Positions 51,773 through 60,693 of a DNA stretch of 64,000 bases are shown here, piece after piece (positions within the stretch are counted from its first letter, which is position 1; every line of letters starts with the position of its first letter). A program made the translations under genes and the position numbers. Source of the DNA: Acidimicrobiales bacterium (lineage in GTDB: Bacteria > Actinomycetota > Acidimicrobiia > Acidimicrobiales > SHLQ01). The stretch spans positions 387,043 to 451,042 of the forward strand of contig JAHDCX010000001.1 of assembly GCA_020629635.1 (NCBI GenBank), in the 5' to 3' direction. A model generated the notes under the pieces. That model was not told the DNA's origin. It saw only the letters and a program-made list of their open reading frames with translations, and made no database searches.

Positions 51773-52052
51773 TGTCCCTCCCGGTCGCACTGGGCGGGTG
51801 TCTCGACGCCGACGCACTCTGCAGGTGCTCGGGATGGGGGCGATCGCAGCGCTGGCCATCTATCTCGCGACGTTGGCGACCCCTCCCGAAGGTGACGTCG
51901 CTTCCGACGGCTCTGGCACAGCGCTCGTCGCCCCCGGCGCAGTCGTTGGATTCGGGATGCTGCTGGGGTGGCTGATCGTTGGGTACGTGATGCTGGCACG
52001 CGCTCGACGTAGGCGACATGGAGAGCCGCTCGGTGCGACTGAAGAAGGATGA
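51765..52052 (+). CDS. Small membrane protein
   Basis: A 95-residue protein starting inside the DUF305 end. Two helices (LGMGAIAALAIYLATLA and GAVVGFGMLLGWLIVGYVML) with basic ends; no metal motif. It is translationally coupled to DUF305. No family is recognised. Confidence 0.65.
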   Translation: MASVPPGRTGRVSRRRRTLQVLGMGAIAALAIYLATLATPPEGDVASDGSGTALVAPGAVVGFGMLLGWLIVGYVMLARARRRRHGEPLGATEEG

Positions 52053-52099
52053 GATCACCGTCTTCCGTGTGCTGGCCAGCAGTCGGCCAGTTCGACCGG

Positions 52100-52975
52100 T
52101 CAGTGCAGTGCAGCCAAGAGCGCGCCAGCCTCGTTGATTGCGTGCATCGTCGTCAGCCCTCCGAGCAATAACACGAAAGCGAGCAATGACCACACGGCGG
52201 CGATCCGCCACCAGTGGTCGGCAGATTTGGCCGGCTGGCCGACGTCGGCGGCGCGGGCTGGTTGACACAGCGTCGTGTGTGCATCGACGAAGTCGTGGGC
52301 CGGGAGCGAATAGGTGTGGGCAGCGTCAGCGTCGGCCCATCGCTCGACAGCGTTGCGATGCGCTCGCACCACGCTGGCGACGCCGGGTAGCCAGCCCCAA
52401 AAGCGACTGTAGGTTGACAGGACGAGAAGGTGGCGGTCGTGGCGGAGCCGAAGGTGTGCCCCCTCGTGGGCCAGCACGGCACGCAGTGCGTCAGGCGTGA
52501 GTTGCTCGGTGAGGCCGCGTGAGATGACGATGTGATGGTCGCGCCCGGGAACGGCGAACGCAATCGCTGTCGCCACGTCGGCTACACGGACTTCTACGTC
52601 AGCGTCGGTGTTGCGTTCCACAGAGGCGGCGGCCCACCTCGGCAATGCCGCCTGCCTCCTCATGTTGTAGGTGCGGCGCACCGAATCGAGGCACCAGATG
52701 GAGCCGAGAGCGGCGAGGATGCCGGCTGCGGCCCATGCCCAGGGTCCGCCCGGCGAAAACTGGCTCACCGACATGCCCTGAATTTCGTCGCCGTGGCGCC
52801 ACCACATCACGAGAGGGCTCGCAGCAAGAACAGCGCCCACCCCGAGCGTTGCGATCCCGCTGGTGACCGATACGCATGTGAGCCGCACCTGGGTTGCGGG
52901 TCCAAGCGTGAGACGAGCTGCCAGAGCAGGTAGGGAAAGCAGCAAGACGCCGATGGCGACGATGGACAGGCTCAC
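52100..52975 (-). CDS. M56-family membrane metallopeptidase (second)
   Basis: A 291-residue relative of the peptidase at 37784. It has N-terminal membrane helices, AVLAHEGAHLRLRHDRH with the HEGAH zinc motif, and a C-terminal helix (WSLLAFVLLLGGLTTMHA). Its ATG overlaps the BlaI-like stop. It is the last gene of the CtaG-BlaI-M56 operon and should cleave its own repressor. Confidence 0.9.
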   Translation of the reverse strand: MSLSIVAIGVLLLSLPALAARLTLGPATQVRLTCVSVTSGIATLGVGAVLAASPLVMWWRHGDEIQGMSVSQFSPGGPWAWAAAGILAALGSIWCLDSVRRTYNMRRQAALPRWAAASVERNTDADVEVRVADVATAIAFAVPGRDHHIVISRGLTEQLTPDALRAVLAHEGAHLRLRHDRHLLVLSTYSRFWGWLPGVASVVRAHRNAVERWADADAAHTYSLPAHDFVDAHTTLCQPARAADVGQPAKSADHWWRIAAVWSLLAFVLLLGGLTTMHAINEAGALLAALH

Positions 52976-53355
52976 TGCTGCTTCAGGATGCGGCGAAGCG
53001 CTGAGGTCTCTGCGGCGGACAACTGGTCCACGAAGTGGCCAAGCGCAGCCGAAGGGTCCTTTGCTGCTGCGAACGCCTCGGTCATCGTCGCAGCGGTCTG
53101 CTCATCGCGGGTTCGGCTGGGGAGGTAGTGGTGGGCCTTCCCGACCCGCTCTCGGGTGACCAACCCCTTCTTCCAGAGCCGACGGAGGATGGTCAGCACT
53201 GTTGCATACGAGACGGGTGGCTCGATCGAAAGCGCTTCAAGCACATCACCGGGCTTGAGCGCTCGCTCGCCTTGCCACAGAACGTCGAGGACTGCGCCCT
53301 CGAGGCTTCCCATCGCTCTACGTGTCATGAGCCCCCGATTCGACCATTTCGTCAT
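52972..53355 (-). CDS. BlaI/CopY-family repressor (second)
   Basis: A 127-residue winged-helix repressor: LEGAVLDVLWQGERALKPGD and SYATVLTILRRLWKKGLVTR. The C-terminal dimer helix is shorter than at 38662. Overlaps with CtaG upstream and M56 downstream show one operon. The candidate site TTGTAC(A/T)GTCTGT lies at 50984 and 54153. Confidence 0.93.
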   Translation of the reverse strand: MTKWSNRGLMTRRAMGSLEGAVLDVLWQGERALKPGDVLEALSIEPPVSYATVLTILRRLWKKGLVTRERVGKAHHYLPSRTRDEQTAATMTEAFAAAKDPSAALGHFVDQLSAAETSALRRILKQQ

Positions 53356-54248
53356 CTTAGGTCAGCGCGGCGCGGGCTCCGTTCGCTGGACGCCCAAGAC
53401 GCAAAAACCCACAGGATGTATCCCCACAGGATCGTGCCGCCACCCAACTTCATGAGCGCACCAGCAAGCTGAAGGTCTTCGACTGGAGACAGCCCCCAGA
53501 CGCGCGGAGCTGTTGCGTACGGGGTGTAGAACGCGGTCTCGGCCCACGTCAGAAAAGAAGCCGGCACCGTGGGGACGACCGTTGCGCCGATCAGATACGC
53601 AACCTTGAGCGGCGGACGGAGTGGACGGGCGACTGGTTCGCTGCCGAGAATCGGCATCCAGAACACCAGCGCCGACAGCAGCCAGAGTGCATGCAGCCCG
53701 AAGTGCACGACCGAATTCGATGCGTACAGCTCGACGACGAACGGAAGGTGCGTTCCGACAATCACCATCTGGAACAAGGCGAGCGCAACCGGTGCCCGGG
53801 TGAGAACCCCGACAAGTGGCTGGACAGGTCGGATGATCTCGGACTGGAGCCAGCCCGGGACTCCGGTCAGGAGCAACGGTGAAGCAATGAGGGTGATCAT
53901 GAGGAACTGCACCACGTGGGCGGAGAACAAGAAGTCGTCGCCGATGCGATCCATCGGCCAGTCGACAGCGAGCCAGAGGACCGCAACTCCGAGGCCGTAG
54001 CGGACGACCTGCGAGCGCGGCGACGGGGGAGCGTTGAAGGCAATCCGAAGTCGAGTCATCGACCACCAGTAACCGCCTGCGAGGCACGCGACGAGGAGCC
54101 ACACGTCAGGCCGGGCCTCCCACACCCACGGGGACTCGACCGCCGCGAACACTTGTACTGTCTGTCTCACAATGTCAGTATGCCGCAACGTCGGCGCAAT
54201 GGAGGAAGTCGAGACGGCGGGTTCACTCTTCGATCTGGCCGTTGACAT
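53352..54248 (-). CDS. CtaG-like cytochrome oxidase assembly protein
   Basis: Up to 298 residues with seven membrane helices (for example VWLLVACLAGGYWWSMTRL and FLMITLIASPLLLTGVPGW), including SAHVVQFLMI and FVVELYASNSVVHFGLHALW, as in CtaG (Caa3) proteins that insert copper into haem-copper oxidase. The start may be the GTG at 54170, just after the operator at 54153, instead of 54248; the 26 extra residues are uncharacteristic. It is divergent from arsR. Confidence 0.9.
   Translation of the reverse strand: MSTARSKSEPAVSTSSIAPTLRHTDIVRQTVQVFAAVESPWVWEARPDVWLLVACLAGGYWWSMTRLRIAFNAPPSPRSQVVRYGLGVAVLWLAVDWPMDRIGDDFLFSAHVVQFLMITLIASPLLLTGVPGWLQSEIIRPVQPLVGVLTRAPVALALFQMVIVGTHLPFVVELYASNSVVHFGLHALWLLSALVFWMPILGSEPVARPLRPPLKVAYLIGATVVPTVPASFLTWAETAFYTPYATAPRVWGLSPVEDLQLAGALMKLGGGTILWGYILWVFASWASSERSPRRADLR
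54153..54165. promoter_or_regulatory. Possible second BlaI-like operator
   Basis: TTGTACTGTCTGT, matching the minus-strand sequence at 50984 except for one base. It lies at or before the ctaG start, in the right place for autoregulation. Confidence 0.6.
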
Positions 54249-54277
54249 GGGTGCAATTCCTCCATATCTTCACAGGT

Positions 54278-54667
54278 ATGCAGAAGTTAAATCCAGCTCG
54301 CTCTGATGCTTGCGGCGAGCGGAACGTCGATGGTGCTCGAGTCGCCGTCGTCGCTGGAGCGCTCCCCGGTACCGAGGAGGCCGTGGCGCTTGCGGAGATG
54401 TTTCGACTCTTGGGCGATCCGACACGGGTGCGAATCTTGTTTGCGTTGCTTGAGGCAGGGGAGCTGTGCGTTTGCGACCTCGCCGCTGCGGTGGAGACGT
54501 CAGAGACGAAGGTCTCCCAAGCCATGCGGTTGCTGCGAGCGGCCGGCGTGGTGCGCAATCGGCGAGATGGCCGCAACGTCTTCTACCGACTCGACGATGC
54601 TCATGTCCGTCTGGTGCTGGACCTGTCGCGTGAGCACGTTGCCCATGGCCACGAGGTCGACGCATGA
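54278..54667 (+). CDS. ArsR/SmtB-family metal sensor
   Basis: A 129-residue winged-helix repressor. LLGDPTRVRILFALLEAGEL is followed by the metal-binding ELCVCDL motif (type alpha-3 cysteines) and ETSETKVSQAMRLLRAAGVV. The C-terminal LSREHVAHGHEVDA adds histidines. The ATG at 54278 is preferred; the TTG at 54242 gives no family sequence. It overlaps DUF3703 by ATGA and probably controls the whole operon to 58889. Confidence 0.93.
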   Translation: MQKLNPARSDACGERNVDGARVAVVAGALPGTEEAVALAEMFRLLGDPTRVRILFALLEAGELCVCDLAAAVETSETKVSQAMRLLRAAGVVRNRRDGRNVFYRLDDAHVRLVLDLSREHVAHGHEVDA

Positions 54668-55053
54668 GGTGGCGAGCACCAACGTCGGTGAATCTTCGGA
54701 TCACGGAGCTGGTCGTCGACGCCCGTCGCAACGCTCGAGATGGAGAGGTCGAGGAGGCGTGGGTTCGGCTTGGTGATGCACACGTGCTGTCCCAGCCGTG
54801 GCCTGTGCCTCACGTACGAGTCCACCTCGAGATGTTGGCGTTGGGATGGCGGACCCGCGGCGCAGGAGAGGTGGGCGGACAGTTGTTCCGGCTCGCTGTC
54901 GCGGCGCCGGGGTCGCTGACGGGCCGCTACCCGGCGGGAAACTCCGGTCGGGCCGACGTCTCGGCATTCGCACCAGCGCCCATGCGTCCCGAGTTGGCAG
55001 CGCTGCTTGATTCTGCAGCGGCGGACGAGACCGGGAGGCAGGCCGGTGAGTGA
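54664..55053 (+). CDS. DUF3703 protein
   Basis: A 129-residue soluble protein. GDVEEAWVRLGDAHVLSQ-like start, then PVPHVRVHLEMLALGWRTRG and YPAGNSGRADVSAFAP match DUF3703, a family of unknown function found in metal-resistance operons. The histidines (HVLSQP, HVRVH) might bind metal. It is fully overlapped at both ends. Confidence 0.85.
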   Translation: MRWRAPTSVNLRITELVVDARRNARDGEVEEAWVRLGDAHVLSQPWPVPHVRVHLEMLALGWRTRGAGEVGGQLFRLAVAAPGSLTGRYPAGNSGRADVSAFAPAPMRPELAALLDSAAADETGRQAGE

Positions 55054-57490
55054 CACCCTTCAGCTCGACCTCGACGTCGTGCTCCCTCATGCCCAAGACG
55101 TCGATGATCGCTGTGTTGTGGATCTGGTCAACTCAGTGCAGCGTCTCGATGGCGTTGACTCGGTGCACGTCATCGTCGACGACGAGTCCGCGGGCGCTGG
55201 TTCGGCGACGCTGTGCTTGCATCTGGCTCCCGGCGCCGTCTCGATCCGGCGCCTGACCGACCGGGTGCGAGTCGCCGGAGCCACGATCGATGGCCGCTAC
55301 GGACACCTCGTGGAACGAATCGACGGTGTCGGAAACACGAGTCGGGCGAACGCGCTCACCTCCCAGCTCCGTTCGACGGATGGCGTGGTCGATGCTGCGG
55401 TGACGGTCGAAGGCGTGGTGCGGGTCGAGTACGACAAGACTGCGACCGACGATGCTGCGGTCGCCGATGCGTTGGGACGGCTTGGCCTACGCACACGCCC
55501 GGCGCCCGTCCAAGACCAGGACCACCACAATGATCACGGCTCAGGCGACGGCCACGACCACGGGCATGGCGCCAGCCGGGCCGAACTGGCCGCAGCTGGG
55601 GTGTCGCTGCTGGTGTATCTGGTAGCGCGGAGCCTGGACTGGTTCAGTGATCTCGATGGTCCGGTGACGGCGATGTATATGATTGCAGCTGTCGTGACCG
55701 GCGTTTTCGTGGCCCGCGATGCCTGGCTGTCGGTCCGGTCTCGCGTGTTCGACATCGACCAGTTGATGCTGGTCGCTGCGATCGGAGCCGCGTTCATCGG
55801 GCACTGGTCGGACTCGGCCCTGCTGTTGGTGTTGTTCTCGCTCGGTCACGCCCTCGAGGGCTACGCCATGAATCGGGCCCGCAATGCGATCGAAGCCCTC
55901 GGCGAGCTGGCACCGGCAACCGCACGCCGACGCGACGATCCCGACGTCGAGGTTCCGGTCACCCAGTTGGCGGTGGGTGATGTCGTCGTCGTGCGCCCCA
56001 ACGAACGGATCCCCGCCGACGGCGTGATCGTGGCGGGCGAGACAGCCATCGACGAATCCCCTGTGACCGGCGAATCCGTCCCCGTCGACAAGACCGCCCT
56101 CGACCACCCAGCCGATTCCAGCGCCGGCGCAGACGCCATCGCCGCTCAGCATCGGACCTTCGCCGGGACCCTCAACGGCCCGGGCGCCATCGAAGTGATG
56201 GTGCTACGGGTGGCCGCGGACTCCACGCTCGCCCGGGTGGTTCAGCTCGTCGCCGAGGCCGAGACCCAGATCTCGCCGACCCAGCGGCTCACCAAGCGCA
56301 TCGTGCGAGTGTTCGTCCCTGCTGTCTTGGCGCTCGTGGCGGTTCTCTTGGTGGTACCGCCGCTCGCAGGAGAAGCGTTCTCGGACTCCTTCGCCCGAGC
56401 CATGGCCGTCCTTGTTGCCGCCAGCCCGTGCGCGCTCGCCATCGCCACCCCCAGCGCAGTACTGGCGGCGATCGCCCGAGCCGCACGCGCCGGCATCCTC
56501 GTCAAGGGCGGGGGACCGCTCGAAGCGCTCGGCACCGTCGACGCCATCGCCTTCGACAAGACCGGCACCCTCACAGAAGGCCGCCCGCGCCTCACCGACA
56601 TCGAGCCCGCCGAACCGGACGCCGAACGCAATCTGCTTGCGGTCGCTCTTGCCGTCGAACGGCTCAGCGACCACCCCATTGCCCGGGCCATCACCTCCGG
56701 CATCGAATCACGCCTCGACGGTGAGCCGGTACCGACTGCCACCGACGTCACTGCTGTCAACGGCAAGGGCATCACGGCCACCGTCGAGGGCGAAACGGTC
56801 ACGATCGGGAACCTCGCGCTGTTCGACGGCTTCGACGTCCCACAAGGCATCCGAGCCACCCAAGACGCGCTCGAATCACGTGGTCGCACCACCATGATCG
56901 TGGCCCACGGCGCCAGATTCTTGGGAGTGCTCGGGGTCATGGACACCCCACGCGATGACGCCCGGTCCGCAATCGACTCGCTGCGCGGCCTCGGTGTCGA
57001 TCGGATCGTCATGGTGTCGGGCGACAACCAACGCGTGGCCACCGCCGTCGCAGCCCACGTCGGCATCACCGAGGCCCGCGGTGGCCTGCTGCCAGCCGAC
57101 AAGGTCGACGCCATCAATGGGCTCGCGGCCGACGGCGTCGCCATGGTCGGCGACGGAGTCAACGACGCCCCTGCACTCGCCGCCGCAAATGTCGGCATCG
57201 CCATGGGCGCCGCTGGCAGCGACGTTGCCCTCGAGACCGCCGACATCGCCCTGCTTGCCGATCGCCTCGCTGCGCTGCCAACCGCCGTCGGCCTTGCCCG
57301 CCGAGCCAGCCGCACAATCAAACAGAACCTCTACTTCAGCCTCGGTGTTGTCGCCGTCCTCATTCCTCTCACCATCGCCGGTGTCGGCATCAGCATCGCC
57401 GTGATCGCCCACGAAGGCAGCACCCTCGTAGTGGTCGCGAACGCCCTGCGCCTCCTCAACTACCGCACGGGAGAGGAGCCGCCGGCATGA
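55046..57490 (+). CDS. Heavy-metal P-type ATPase (SPC type)
   Basis: An 814-residue P1B ATPase. The GTG at 55046 overlaps DUF3703. An N-terminal region with two degenerate HMA-like folds lacks CxxC; a histidine-rich linker (HHNDHGSGDGHDHGHG) stands in for it. Membrane metal site SPC (AASPCALAIATPSAVL) is typical of P1B-4, the cobalt/iron/zinc group. DKTGTLTEG and GDGVNDAPALAAANVGIAMG are complete. Substrate: Co, Zn, Cd or Fe, not Cu(I). Confidence 0.93.
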   Translation: MSDTLQLDLDVVLPHAQDVDDRCVVDLVNSVQRLDGVDSVHVIVDDESAGAGSATLCLHLAPGAVSIRRLTDRVRVAGATIDGRYGHLVERIDGVGNTSRANALTSQLRSTDGVVDAAVTVEGVVRVEYDKTATDDAAVADALGRLGLRTRPAPVQDQDHHNDHGSGDGHDHGHGASRAELAAAGVSLLVYLVARSLDWFSDLDGPVTAMYMIAAVVTGVFVARDAWLSVRSRVFDIDQLMLVAAIGAAFIGHWSDSALLLVLFSLGHALEGYAMNRARNAIEALGELAPATARRRDDPDVEVPVTQLAVGDVVVVRPNERIPADGVIVAGETAIDESPVTGESVPVDKTALDHPADSSAGADAIAAQHRTFAGTLNGPGAIEVMVLRVAADSTLARVVQLVAEAETQISPTQRLTKRIVRVFVPAVLALVAVLLVVPPLAGEAFSDSFARAMAVLVAASPCALAIATPSAVLAAIARAARAGILVKGGGPLEALGTVDAIAFDKTGTLTEGRPRLTDIEPAEPDAERNLLAVALAVERLSDHPIARAITSGIESRLDGEPVPTATDVTAVNGKGITATVEGETVTIGNLALFDGFDVPQGIRATQDALESRGRTTMIVAHGARFLGVLGVMDTPRDDARSAIDSLRGLGVDRIVMVSGDNQRVATAVAAHVGITEARGGLLPADKVDAINGLAADGVAMVGDGVNDAPALAAANVGIAMGAAGSDVALETADIALLADRLAALPTAVGLARRASRTIKQNLYFSLGVVAVLIPLTIAGVGISIAVIAHEGSTLVVVANALRLLNYRTGEEPPA

Positions 57491-58104
57491 ACGCCGTTGC
57501 GCTCGTTCTGTTCGCGGTGTGGTTCGTTGTGGTGTTCGTTGTGCGGTCGGTCGTGCAGAAGCGCCAGACCGGCGACTCGGGCATCCGCCCGGGAGCGTTC
57601 GCCGAGGACGCCTCCGCCATCGAACAGATCGCCTACCTACTTCTCCTCGTAGCGTTCATCGGTGCCATTGCGGCACCGGTCGCAGCCATGGCCGGCCTCG
57701 ATCTGCTCACTGACAACGACGCTGTCCCGATCGGTGGGTTGGTTGTCGCCGTGGTCGGGATCGGCGTGACCTACGTGGCCCAGCTCGGTATGGGCAGCGA
57801 CTGGCGGATCGGGATCGACCGCACCGAGGTCACCGGACTCGTCACCGGCGGTCTGTTCGCATTGGTACGCAACCCAATCTTCACGGCGATGATCTTCACC
57901 GCCGTCGGCTTCGCTGCGATGGTCCCCAACGTCATTGCGGTGGTCGCAGCGATCTGTCTGTTGGTCGCGATCGAGCTCCAGGTCCGCTACGTCGAGGAAC
58001 CTCATCTGCAGCGCCTTCACGGCAGGGTCTACGACGAGTACACCGCCCGGGTCGGCCGCTTCGTTCCGATGGTCGGACGCACGAGTGGGAAGGATCTGCG
58101 GTGA
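57487..58104 (+). CDS. ICMT-family membrane methyltransferase
   Basis: A 205-residue membrane protein with five helices. TGGLFALVRNPIFTAMIFTA and VEEPHLQRLHGRVYDEYTAR are the isoprenylcysteine carboxyl methyltransferase-family core (RNP...EE..L...G..Y..Y). Bacterial members lie in metal operons and their substrate is not known. It overlaps both neighbours. Confidence 0.9.
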   Translation: MNAVALVLFAVWFVVVFVVRSVVQKRQTGDSGIRPGAFAEDASAIEQIAYLLLLVAFIGAIAAPVAAMAGLDLLTDNDAVPIGGLVVAVVGIGVTYVAQLGMGSDWRIGIDRTEVTGLVTGGLFALVRNPIFTAMIFTAVGFAAMVPNVIAVVAAICLLVAIELQVRYVEEPHLQRLHGRVYDEYTARVGRFVPMVGRTSGKDLR

Positions 58105-58889
58105 CGGTCAGCCGGTTCAACATCGAGAAGATGGACTGCACGGCCGAGGAACAACTCGTCCGCATGCGGCTGGCTCAACTCGACGGCATCGACCACGTCG
58201 GCGTCGACCTCACCTCCCGTGAGGTCACGGTCGACCACGCCGGCGACACCGCAGCTATTGCCGCTGCACTGGACAGCCTCGATCTCGGCACCCGCCACCT
58301 TGGCGACGGCGGCACCGCCATTGGCCGAATAGACCCCGGTCGTGAACGGGCCGGGCTACGGATCGCGCTCGCGATCAACGCCACGTTGTTCATTGCGGAG
58401 ATGACCTTCGGGCTCGTCAGCCGATCGATGGGCCTGATCGCCGACGGTCTCGACATGGGCGCCGACGCCTCGGTCTATGCGCTCAGCCTCGCCGCCGTCG
58501 GCTCCACCACGGCACGCAAGAACCGGCTCGCCCGCACCAGCGGCTACCTCCAACTGGGTCTCGCAGTGATCGGCGTCATCGAAGTCGTGCGCCGCGTCGT
58601 CATCGAGACCGAGCCGCCCGACACCACCACCATGATCGTCCTCGCCCTGTTCGCCTTGGCCGGCAACATCGCCACCATGATCGTGCTCCACCGGATCAAG
58701 ACCGACGAAGCCCACCTCCAAGCCAGCTGGATCTTCACCGCCAACGACATCAAGGTCAACGCCCTCGTCATCGCCTCCGCCCTCGCCGTGACGATCACCG
58801 AGTCCGCCATCCCGGACCTCGCCGCCGGCGCCATCATCTTCGCCATCGTCGCCAACGGCGCGCGCCGCATCATCCAACTCGCACATTGA
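58101..58889 (+). CDS. HMA-CDF fusion transporter
   Basis: A 262-residue protein. Residues 1-70 form an HMA-like fold with one cysteine (KMDCTAEEQLVRMRLAQL) instead of CxxC. Then come the helices of a cation diffusion facilitator (NATLFIAEMTFGLVSRS, GLIADGLDMGADASVYALS, TANDIKVNALVIASALA). The CDF metal site keeps Asp residues but lacks His. There is no C-terminal cytoplasmic domain. Such short CDFs are common in these operons. Confidence 0.85.
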   Translation: MTVSRFNIEKMDCTAEEQLVRMRLAQLDGIDHVGVDLTSREVTVDHAGDTAAIAAALDSLDLGTRHLGDGGTAIGRIDPGRERAGLRIALAINATLFIAEMTFGLVSRSMGLIADGLDMGADASVYALSLAAVGSTTARKNRLARTSGYLQLGLAVIGVIEVVRRVVIETEPPDTTTMIVLALFALAGNIATMIVLHRIKTDEAHLQASWIFTANDIKVNALVIASALAVTITESAIPDLAAGAIIFAIVANGARRIIQLAH

Positions 58890-58928
58890 TCGCTATCGAA
58901 CTCGCCGAAGACCCTGGTCGATCCGCAG

Positions 58929-59798
58929 TTAGTCGGAGGTCTCGGAGAACGAAATCTGGAGCGAAGTCTCCTCGTCGGCTCCGTTCGCAAGATCGAATTC
59001 GAGAAGTGTTGGCACGCCGTTGAAGCCGAACTCCGCGATGAGCGTGTGTTCACCGAACGATGATTCGTCGAACCGCTCTATCTCGTCCGTCCATCCTGAG
59101 ACCATGTCGAAGAGCAACTCGACGGTCCAGTCCACCTCTGAGCAGTAGGAGTTGGTCGTCGAATCAACTGAGACCGTTGCGAGGTCCCCGCCAGCGACGA
59201 CGGCGGTCCACGTGCAGCCTCGGCTCCAATAGTTCACCGACTCCACAAGCTCGAGTCGATAGTCATCGATCCCAGCGGCGGCCCAGTCTGACCGGGCAGC
59301 CGCCAGGGCGCCCTGCATTGAGTTCTCATCGTCAATGTCAGCGAACTCGATCGAGAGCGATGTTGCGTCGCCGCGAGTCGGGGTGAACGAGATGTGTTCA
59401 GGAATCCCGAGGTCGGCCCATTCCACGTGGAGCTGGCCTCGCCCGTCGCCAGCGAGGTCCTGCAACTCATGCAGCTGTTCGTGCAACGCAGGCACTGAAA
59501 CGTCACGGTCGCCGCAATCGACATCGAACAACGCGATCCAGCGAAGGTCAGCTTTGCCGTCGTGGATCTCAGTCACCCACGTGCATCCTCGGCTCGGTGA
59601 CAGTTGATCGTCCTCGGTCACTCGAACGACGTAGCTGCTTGCTGGATCGCGGCTCCATTCCGCCACGGCCTGTTGGACGGAAACAGCGCCCGAGGGAGCG
59701 GCGTCGTCATCCGCGGAGTCTTGTCCCGTGGGTGAGGCCGCGCCGAAAGAGCAACCCAACGCCAGCAATGGCACGACCCATGCCAATACGACTCTCAT
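58929..59798 (-). CDS. Lipoprotein with two DUF6174-like repeats
   Basis: A protein of about 289 residues; signal peptide with LLALGC. The two halves are similar: SYVVRVTEDDQLSPSRGCTW and DYRLELVESVNYWSRGCTWT, each followed by a central cysteine (VDCGDR, NSYCSEVDW) and an HEL/LLFDM stretch. This matches two copies of DUF6174. The ATG at 59798 gives the best signal. Function unknown. Confidence 0.72.
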   Translation of the reverse strand: MRVVLAWVVPLLALGCSFGAASPTGQDSADDDAAPSGAVSVQQAVAEWSRDPASSYVVRVTEDDQLSPSRGCTWVTEIHDGKADLRWIALFDVDCGDRDVSVPALHEQLHELQDLAGDGRGQLHVEWADLGIPEHISFTPTRGDATSLSIEFADIDDENSMQGALAAARSDWAAAGIDDYRLELVESVNYWSRGCTWTAVVAGGDLATVSVDSTTNSYCSEVDWTVELLFDMVSGWTDEIERFDESSFGEHTLIAEFGFNGVPTLLEFDLANGADEETSLQISFSETSD

Positions 59799-59934
59799 CT
59801 GGCAACGGTACAATTCGCAACATTCGACCGACCGTCAGGGTGCTGTTCGCTCTGGCCTGACGCCCCGCTCGAACCTGTTGCGCACGATGCGGTGAACCAG
59901 GCTGGCAGTCGTCGAATCGTGAGACACTGACCAG

Positions 59935-60387
59935 ATGCGGGTCAGGATCATCGGATACGACTTACCGGGTCGCCAGTTCTGCGACGCAGCAGGTGAGCCC
60001 CTCGTCGATGTCTTGGTCGGCCTCCAGATTCGCAGGGATCCCGCTCAGCTGGTCGCGGCCGACGCCGAGATCGCAAGTTGGGAGATCGATGTAGCAGTTG
60101 TCGCCGAAACCGACGGGAGTCCTGATTTCAAAGGCCCAGCGGTTCACGGGAAGCGTGGTGACCGATTCCTCTACCTCACTTGGGGCGTCGTCGACGACCA
60201 AGGCGACTTCGCCATGTTCCGGCGCGCCAAGCTCATGCTCAACCGCATCGACGCTGACATCGTGGAACTGGCCGAGAGCGCCAACCACCAACTCGTCGCC
60301 CGAGTCAGAATGACCGATGCTCAAGGAGCCCCGCGGTGTGCGAGGGTCGATCCACCCGACATCGCATGGAGCATCGACGACTCGTGA
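59935..60387 (+). CDS. DUF5990 protein
   Basis: A 150-residue protein: MRVRIIGYDLPGRQF, VGLQIRRDPAQLVAADAEIA and DFKGPAVHGKRGDRFLYLTW match DUF5990. No signal or membrane helix. Function unknown. It ends just before the repeated GCTAATGG element end. Confidence 0.85.
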   Translation: MRVRIIGYDLPGRQFCDAAGEPLVDVLVGLQIRRDPAQLVAADAEIASWEIDVAVVAETDGSPDFKGPAVHGKRGDRFLYLTWGVVDDQGDFAMFRRAKLMLNRIDADIVELAESANHQLVARVRMTDAQGAPRCARVDPPDIAWSIDDS

Positions 60388-60397
60388 CTTGGGGTGT

Positions 60398-60562
60398 CGC
60401 GTTGCTAATGGTTTGCTAATGGCATCTGGCGTCCTGGAGCGGTAGGAGGCGGTATCGAGCGGATTGCCGGGTCGCTGGCTGCCGCTCAACGCCGCTGGTT
60501 GCCGCAGGACGACGCTGAGTGCCGGGCGGGGGAGGTTTGTTCAAGTCCCCCCTCCGACACCA
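60398..60562. repeat. Element end with tRNA/tmRNA 3'-like sequence, copy 2
   Basis: TTGCTAATGGTTTGCTAATGG, then GCTGCCGCTCAACGCCGCTGG, and finally GGGGGAGGTTTGTTCAAGTC followed by CCCCCTCCGACACCAC. The last part resembles a T-arm and acceptor end. It corresponds to 40461-40640, 48184-48271 and the 21-bp repeats. Confidence 0.7.
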
Positions 60563-60575
60563 CACGAAACCCTTG

Positions 60576-60603
60576 AAATCCCTGGGCTCCTGAGCCCGGG
60601 GAT
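60576..60603 (+). terminator. Strong hairpin after the tRNA-end-like repeat
   Basis: AATCCC-T-GGGCTC-CT-GAGCCC-G-GGGATT, followed by CGCCGTTTTG. It is a normal intrinsic terminator for an RNA gene ending at 60560. Confidence 0.8.
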
Positions 60604-60693
60604 TCGCCGTTTTGTGTTGCTTGTCATCACGATGTCATCAGAAACGGTTGGTCCTCCTCTCGGGTGTCACAGCCGGGTGAGAGACTGGGGCGC

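Noticed and set aside
60470-60562. Complete tRNA or tmRNA gene
   Set aside because: Only a T-arm and acceptor-like 3' end can be seen. No matching 5' acceptor, D-arm or anticodon arm pairs with it, and the T-stem itself is poor.
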